A stretch of DNA of 64,000 nt, from the NCBI RefSeq assembly GCF_001263205.1, contig NZ_CP012333.1:7917501-7981500 (forward strand), given 5' to 3'. Position 1 is the first letter of the stretch, and the number at the start of each line of letters is the position of its first letter. The notes under the pieces are model-generated. The model was given only the letters and a program-made list of their open reading frames with translations. It searched no databases and was not told the origin of the DNA. A program made the translations under genes and the position numbers. Origin of the DNA: Labilithrix luteola. GTDB taxonomy: Bacteria > Myxococcota_A > Polyangia > Polyangiales > Polyangiaceae. This document shows, one piece after another, positions 60,223 to 64,000 of the stretch.

Positions 60223-61350
60223 TCAGGGAGGCGTGCAGGCGGCACTCCCATTGGGAAGTACGCGGCACGCTCCGAGACCGACCTGCTTGCAGTCGGTGCG
60301 CGTGGCACCGCCGCTTCCACAGCTGGTGAGAACGCCTCCGTCGCACGAGTCCGGCGCCGGGCACCCTCCGTCGCTGTCGTAACAGGCGCGGAACGGATCG
60401 TACCCGGTGGCGCGGGATGCATCGCACTTGCGTGCGAACTTCCCGCAATCGATCGCGATGGTCGCTCCGCCGACACACCCGGTGAGAACGTTGCCGGTGC
60501 AGGCGAAGGGAGTGGCGACCGCGCACTTCTCGGCGGACGCGGCCGGCATGCAGGTTGGTCCGGCGTCGGTCATGACACACGAGCCTCGGCCCACCTCGGC
60601 GCAGTCGATCCCGAGGTCGAGCGCGGGGAAGCCTCCGGTGCAATCGACGGCCTTCGTGCCGTCGCAATGAGGCGCGCCTGCGGTGCAGGCGACACCGGTC
60701 GGACCGGCGCATTCGGCCGTCGAGTCGTCGATCGCGCCACAGCGTTTGCCGCTCAGGACGCACGGCTCGACGGCGGCCGGACGTGAATCCGTCGCGTTGC
60801 ACTCGACCCGGACCGCCTTTGCACCGCCGTACGTGCCGTCGACGCAGGCGGTGAGCTTGCCACCGCCGGCGATGTTGCAGGTCGGGACGCCGCTCGGGAA
60901 CACGCACTTGTCGCTCGCGTCGCACGAATCGACGTTCGCCATGCAGTGCCAGAAGTCGTCGAGGGCGCCGGCCGGGCGAAGACCAGGATTGGCCGCGCAG
61001 TCGAAGGCCAAGGCGGCCCGCTCGTAACAGGCGCCGAAGGAGCTGCCACCCATGGGCCCGCCGCAAGCGCCGAGCCACGCGCAAGCCTTTGCTGCGCGGG
61101 CCTGGGCCTGGTTCGACCCCCAGGAGGAGCAGAAATCGATCCTGGTTGCCGCGGCGTCCTTTTTGGGGGGCGTGCTCGTGGCATCGTCCGCGCTGCCGGT
61201 CTCGGCTGCGCACGAAGTCGGATCGGTCGTGCAGTCGCTCGTACCGAAGTCCGTCGTGTGAAAGAGGTCGACACAGGCGACGAGCGCCATGCCGCCACCG
61301 AGGCCGAAGCCCATCACCATCAGCGACCGAAGCGGGATGGAGCGCGCCAC
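60223..61350 (-). CDS. Cys-rich lipoprotein
   Basis: 375 residues from GTG 61350 (GAAGGGAG about 10 bp upstream; ATG 61380 would overlap the previous gene). Lipobox MALVACVD, then a Cys-rich protein with about 30 Cys spaced as short loops (FCSSWGSNQ, CAWLGACGGP, HCMANVDSCDASDKC, GVACTAGAPHCDGT, ACTGNVLTGCVGGATIAIDCG). Repeats of C-x(n)-C plus G suggest a disulfide-rich surface protein; similar ones abound in myxobacteria. It follows the TPR/PEGA gene by 1 bp. Confidence 0.8.
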   Translation of the reverse strand: MARSIPLRSLMVMGFGLGGGMALVACVDLFHTTDFGTSDCTTDPTSCAAETGSADDATSTPPKKDAAATRIDFCSSWGSNQAQARAAKACAWLGACGGPMGGSSFGACYERAALAFDCAANPGLRPAGALDDFWHCMANVDSCDASDKCVFPSGVPTCNIAGGGKLTACVDGTYGGAKAVRVECNATDSRPAAVEPCVLSGKRCGAIDDSTAECAGPTGVACTAGAPHCDGTKAVDCTGGFPALDLGIDCAEVGRGSCVMTDAGPTCMPAASAEKCAVATPFACTGNVLTGCVGGATIAIDCGKFARKCDASRATGYDPFRACYDSDGGCPAPDSCDGGVLTSCGSGGATRTDCKQVGLGACRVLPNGSAACTPP

Positions 61351-61351
61351 G

Positions 61352-62311
61352 TCAGAAGCTCCCTTCGATGCCGACGGCACGCGGAGAGGCGAACAAGCGA
61401 GTGCTCGGAGCGTTTGCGGTCTCGCGCCTGCCGCTCGACGTCCAGAGCACGATCGAGGTGACGCCCAGAGCCGCCGCGCCGATGAAGCTTCCGAGCGCGA
61501 CGGCGTCGAGCGTGCGGACGTTGCTTCGCTCGTCGTCGCACCCGCCGGAGCAGCTCTTCTCGGCGTCGCTCTGGGCCGAACCTGCGAGTACGAAGGTCAC
61601 CACGCCGGCGGCGGCGAACGCGACGGTTCCTGCGGTGGTGAGGATCGGAAGAGCGAGAGAGCGTCGCTTCGACCCCTCGGGCGGGGCCTCGTCGGTGGTG
61701 ACGCTCGAGGCAATCGGAGTGAGGACGACGTCGACCGAATGGTTCTTGCCCTCGGCAATGTTGATCGACTGACGGAACGGTTGACGGCCTGAGGCGCGCG
61801 CCTCGATGACGTGCTCGCCCGGATCCAGGAAGAACGGCTTGCCGTCGAGCGCGGCGGCACTGACCGCGTGGCCGTCGAGCTGCACGTCGGGTTTCGATGC
61901 ATGCGCATCGACGTGCAGCGTGAGGCGAGGGACGCGCACGCGCAGCGGATCGAGGCGCGCGATGACGGCGTTGTGCACGTCGGTCTTTCCGGTCTCGGTC
62001 GCGAGCTTGTCGGCGGCTTCGTACTCTTCGAGTGCCTGCGAAGACTTGCCGTTCATCTCGAGGCAGTAGGCCTTGTGGAAGCGAAGGCCGGCCGTCACGG
62101 CGATTTGCTCGGCCTCCTTGTACTTCTGGAGCGCGTTCATGAACTCTCCGCGCTTTTCGAGATCGAGGCCTTCTTCGAAGAGGCGCTTGGCGGTCTCTTT
62201 CGAGTTGTCCTTGGGGGCATCCGCGAACGCCACCGAAGGACAAGAGATCGCAGCGACGACAGCCACCGAGGCGGCGACCTTCAACAGCATTGACGCGACG
62301 ATGACGCGCAC
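61352..62311 (-). CDS. TPR and PEGA-domain exported protein
   Basis: 319 residues. A signal peptide (1-30), a TPR-like helix pair (AKRLFEEGLDLEKRGEFMNALQKYKEAEQIAVTAGLRFHKAYCLEMNGKSSQALEEY, about 40-100), a PEGA domain (PFFLDPGEHVIEARASGRQPFRQSINI, about 155-185) and two membrane helices (about 215-240 and 270-290). A typical Myxococcota cell-surface assembly. Directly followed by the Cys-rich lipoprotein, likely in one transcript. Confidence 0.85.
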   Translation of the reverse strand: MRVIVASMLLKVAASVAVVAAISCPSVAFADAPKDNSKETAKRLFEEGLDLEKRGEFMNALQKYKEAEQIAVTAGLRFHKAYCLEMNGKSSQALEEYEAADKLATETGKTDVHNAVIARLDPLRVRVPRLTLHVDAHASKPDVQLDGHAVSAAALDGKPFFLDPGEHVIEARASGRQPFRQSINIAEGKNHSVDVVLTPIASSVTTDEAPPEGSKRRSLALPILTTAGTVAFAAAGVVTFVLAGSAQSDAEKSCSGGCDDERSNVRTLDAVALGSFIGAAALGVTSIVLWTSSGRRETANAPSTRLFASPRAVGIEGSF

Positions 62312-62389
62312 CGTCTTCGTCTCTCAGAGGAAGAGGTTCGCGTCAACCGCCCTCACGTCGGAAATCGCGCGAAATGCGCGCTCGCGGAG

Positions 62390-63076
62390 TCAGCGCGAGG
62401 GGGTGGGGCGGGAGACGAGCTCCGGCCACCGCGAGAACGCGCCAAGGATGCGGGAGGTACTGCGATCCTGCGCAGCACTTGCTCGCTCCTCCTGATCGTC
62501 GTGGCCGCCGGAGGCACTCGACGCATCACGTGCGCCCGCGTCGCGATTCTTTCCGTTCCCGTTCCCGTTCCCGTTTCCGCCCCCGAGCGCGCCGAGCGCG
62601 CCTTGGAGGAACGTTCCGCAGTCGGGGCCGCAGGTCGACGTCACGCATTGATAGATGTCGAGCATCTGGAACAGGCCGCTCGTGTCTCCCGACGCGCACT
62701 TCGTCATGCAGCCGAGATCGAAGCTGCCCGAGGAGAGGCAGTCTTGGGCGACACAGAGAAACGAGTCTCGGCAAGCCGGCGCCTGAATGCACGCGAGGAT
62801 GCTCGACGAACATTGCGAGGCAAGGCAGTCACCGCAGGCGAGCAGCGACGGCTCTTTTTGCCCGGCGTCTGCGGGCGTGGGTTGAACGGTCTCGACGTCG
62901 GCCGTCGCCGCGTCCGCCACGGCAGCGTCGACGGGGGGATCGGCCTCGAGAGGACCGCGCGCCCCGCACGCTGTCACGGTTGCGCTCGCTCCCATGAGGA
63001 CGAGCACTGGCGTGGCAAACGCAAGGACCGAAGGACCGTCGGAGATTCTTGCAAGACGTGAGCGGGCGCAGCGCAT
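62390..63076 (-). CDS. Cys-rich lipoprotein with GNGNGN tract
   Basis: 228 residues. Lipobox ATVTACGARGPLEA (Cys37 if ATG 63076 is used), an acidic Ala/Asp/Thr linker and a small Cys-rich domain (CGDCLASQCSSSILACIQAPACRDSFLCVAQDCLSSGSFDLGCMTKC). A (GN)5 tract encoded by a TTCCCG-like repeat at 62551-62578 lies near the C-terminus and could vary in length. Upstream of the PEGA gene by 78 bp on the same strand. Confidence 0.75.
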   Translation of the reverse strand: MRCARSRLARISDGPSVLAFATPVLVLMGASATVTACGARGPLEADPPVDAAVADAATADVETVQPTPADAGQKEPSLLACGDCLASQCSSSILACIQAPACRDSFLCVAQDCLSSGSFDLGCMTKCASGDTSGLFQMLDIYQCVTSTCGPDCGTFLQGALGALGGGNGNGNGNGKNRDAGARDASSASGGHDDQEERASAAQDRSTSRILGAFSRWPELVSRPTPSR

Positions 63077-63118
63077 GACGGCTTCCTTTCGGCGCTTGAA
63101 GTCTTAGCATGCTCGGCC

Positions 63119-64000
63119 ATGACGAGTCCCGTGGACCCGAAGAAGGCCCGCCGTGCGGTGGTGGTGACCACGCCGGCCGAGGCCCGCGCCGCATGCGACG
63201 AGGCGCGCAAACGAGGCCTGCGCGTAGGGCTGGTGCCGACGATGGGCGCCCTCCACGAGGGGCACTTGGCGCTCACGCGGCTCGCACGGCAAAAGGCGGA
63301 TTTCGTCGTCTGCTCCATCTTCGTCAACCCGACGCAGTTTGGCCCCAACGAGGATTTCGACCGCTATCCCCGCGATCTCGAAGGGGATGTGACCAAGCTC
63401 ACCGAGGTCGACCTCGTCTTCGCGCCATCGGTCCAGGCGATGTATCCGCCGGGCGACGAAACCCGCGTTCGCGTCGGAGCGCTCGCCGAACATCTCTGCG
63501 GGCCGCACCGGCCAGGCCACTTCGAAGGTGTGGCGACGGTGGTGACCAAGTTGTTCGGCGTCGTCGGCCCCTGCACGGCGGTGTTCGGCAAGAAGGACTA
63601 CCAGCAGCTCGCCGTCCTCCGCCGTGTCGTCACCGACCTTTTCCTTCCGGTCGACGTCGTCGGGCACCCCATCCTCCGCGAGCCTGACGGCCTCGCCATG
63701 AGCTCGCGCAACGCCTATCTCTCCCCGGAAGAGCGCGCCAAGGCGCTCTCGCTCTCGCACGGGCTTGCCGCGGCCGCGCGAGCGTTCGAGGCGGGCGAGC
63801 GACGTGCGGGAACCTTGCGCGAGCTGGCCTACGCTCCTGTGGCCGCGGTAGCGACCTCGATCGACTACGTCACCGTCGCCGACGCGGACGCCCTCGTACC
63901 TTTCGCGGACGGCGCGTCGGTGGGGGCCCGCGCGACGCTCGCCATCGCGTGTCGTGTCGGCAAGACGCGCCTCATCGACAACGTCGTCTTGGGGGAGGAC
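63119..64000 (+). CDS. panC: Pantoate-beta-alanine ligase, cut by the window edge
   Basis: 294 codons are read without reaching a stop before the window ends. Joins pantoate and beta-alanine to pantothenate using ATP. Signature PTMGALHEGH near 40 (HxGH nucleotide motif), FVNPTQFGPNEDFDRYPRDLEGD, CGPHRPGHFEGVATVVTKLF, FGKKDYQQLAVL and EPDGLAMSSRNAYL. The family usually has about 280 residues, so only a few residues are probably missing. Divergent from the Cys-rich lipoprotein (42-bp gap). Confidence 0.96.
   Translation, partial: MTSPVDPKKARRAVVVTTPAEARAACDEARKRGLRVGLVPTMGALHEGHLALTRLARQKADFVVCSIFVNPTQFGPNEDFDRYPRDLEGDVTKLTEVDLVFAPSVQAMYPPGDETRVRVGALAEHLCGPHRPGHFEGVATVVTKLFGVVGPCTAVFGKKDYQQLAVLRRVVTDLFLPVDVVGHPILREPDGLAMSSRNAYLSPEERAKALSLSHGLAAAARAFEAGERRAGTLRELAYAPVAAVATSIDYVTVADADALVPFADGASVGARATLAIACRVGKTRLIDNVVLGED

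Overview
The window is a 64 kb piece of a high-GC bacterial chromosome, most likely from a Myxococcota (myxobacterium-like) genome. The evidence is: a TIGR04563-type small protein; many Asp/Ala/Pro-rich lipoproteins; PEGA/TPR, FHA and Ser/Thr-kinase signalling proteins; an alkylglycerone-phosphate-synthase-like oxidase; a MYXO-CTERM-like tail; and an ECF sigma factor of the CorE (copper) type. Placement nearer Polyangiales/Labilithrix than Myxococcus is inference. The window looks like core chromosome. No insertion sequence, integrase, phage gene or CRISPR array was seen.

Layout. 0-3.4 kb: NAD-type malic enzyme and class II fumarase. 3.4-8.4 kb: a GntR/FCD regulator and the esterase it probably controls, linked by two copies of an ATTGGATCCAAT palindrome; an FHA-AAA+ protein lacking the GAFTGA loop; a VOC protein; an AraC-type HTH protein; and an IgGFc-binding-protein remnant. 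8.4-18.1 kb: cyclophilin lipoprotein, large arylsulfatase, orphan ParB-like protein, Spy/CpxP-like protein, predicted metallopeptidase, haem-oxygenase-fold enzyme, kinase-fold lipoprotein, and an alpha/beta hydrolase broken by an 11-bp tandem duplication. 18.2-28.1 kb: housekeeping stretch (S41 protease, glycosyltransferase, ssb, rpmE, DUF1385, prfA, HIT protein) ending in a striking array of about ten GACCGACAGTGAGGTC repeats. 28.4-41.5 kb: formylglycine-generating-enzyme-like protein, lipoproteins, TonB-like protein, GST, phosphotransferase, beta-helix surface protein, AraC regulator, tRNA-Cys, a low-complexity membrane protein with repeated acidic-Thr motifs, and serS. 41.5-47.5 kb: a QQPGAYP-repeat lipoprotein, a lipoprotein behind a cobalamin riboswitch, and a copper module (P1B ATPase plus CorE-like ECF sigma). 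47.7-64 kb: a frameshifted di-haem lipoprotein, OPA/MFS transporter, a two-gene FAD-oxidase unit, a homocysteine methyltransferase/MTHFR fusion, a CAU-anticodon tRNA, a zinc-ribbon coiled-coil protein, a Ser/Thr kinase with a Pro/Ala-rich membrane protein behind it, a lipoprotein/PEGA cluster, and panC cut by the window edge.

The most interesting signals are the cobalamin riboswitch in front of a solitary secreted lipoprotein, the CorE-like sigma/copper-ATPase pair, the 27-kb repeat array, the GntR operator abutting the esterase start codon, the split FAD-domain pair beside an ether-lipid-synthase-like enzyme, and two genes broken by recent-looking frameshifts.
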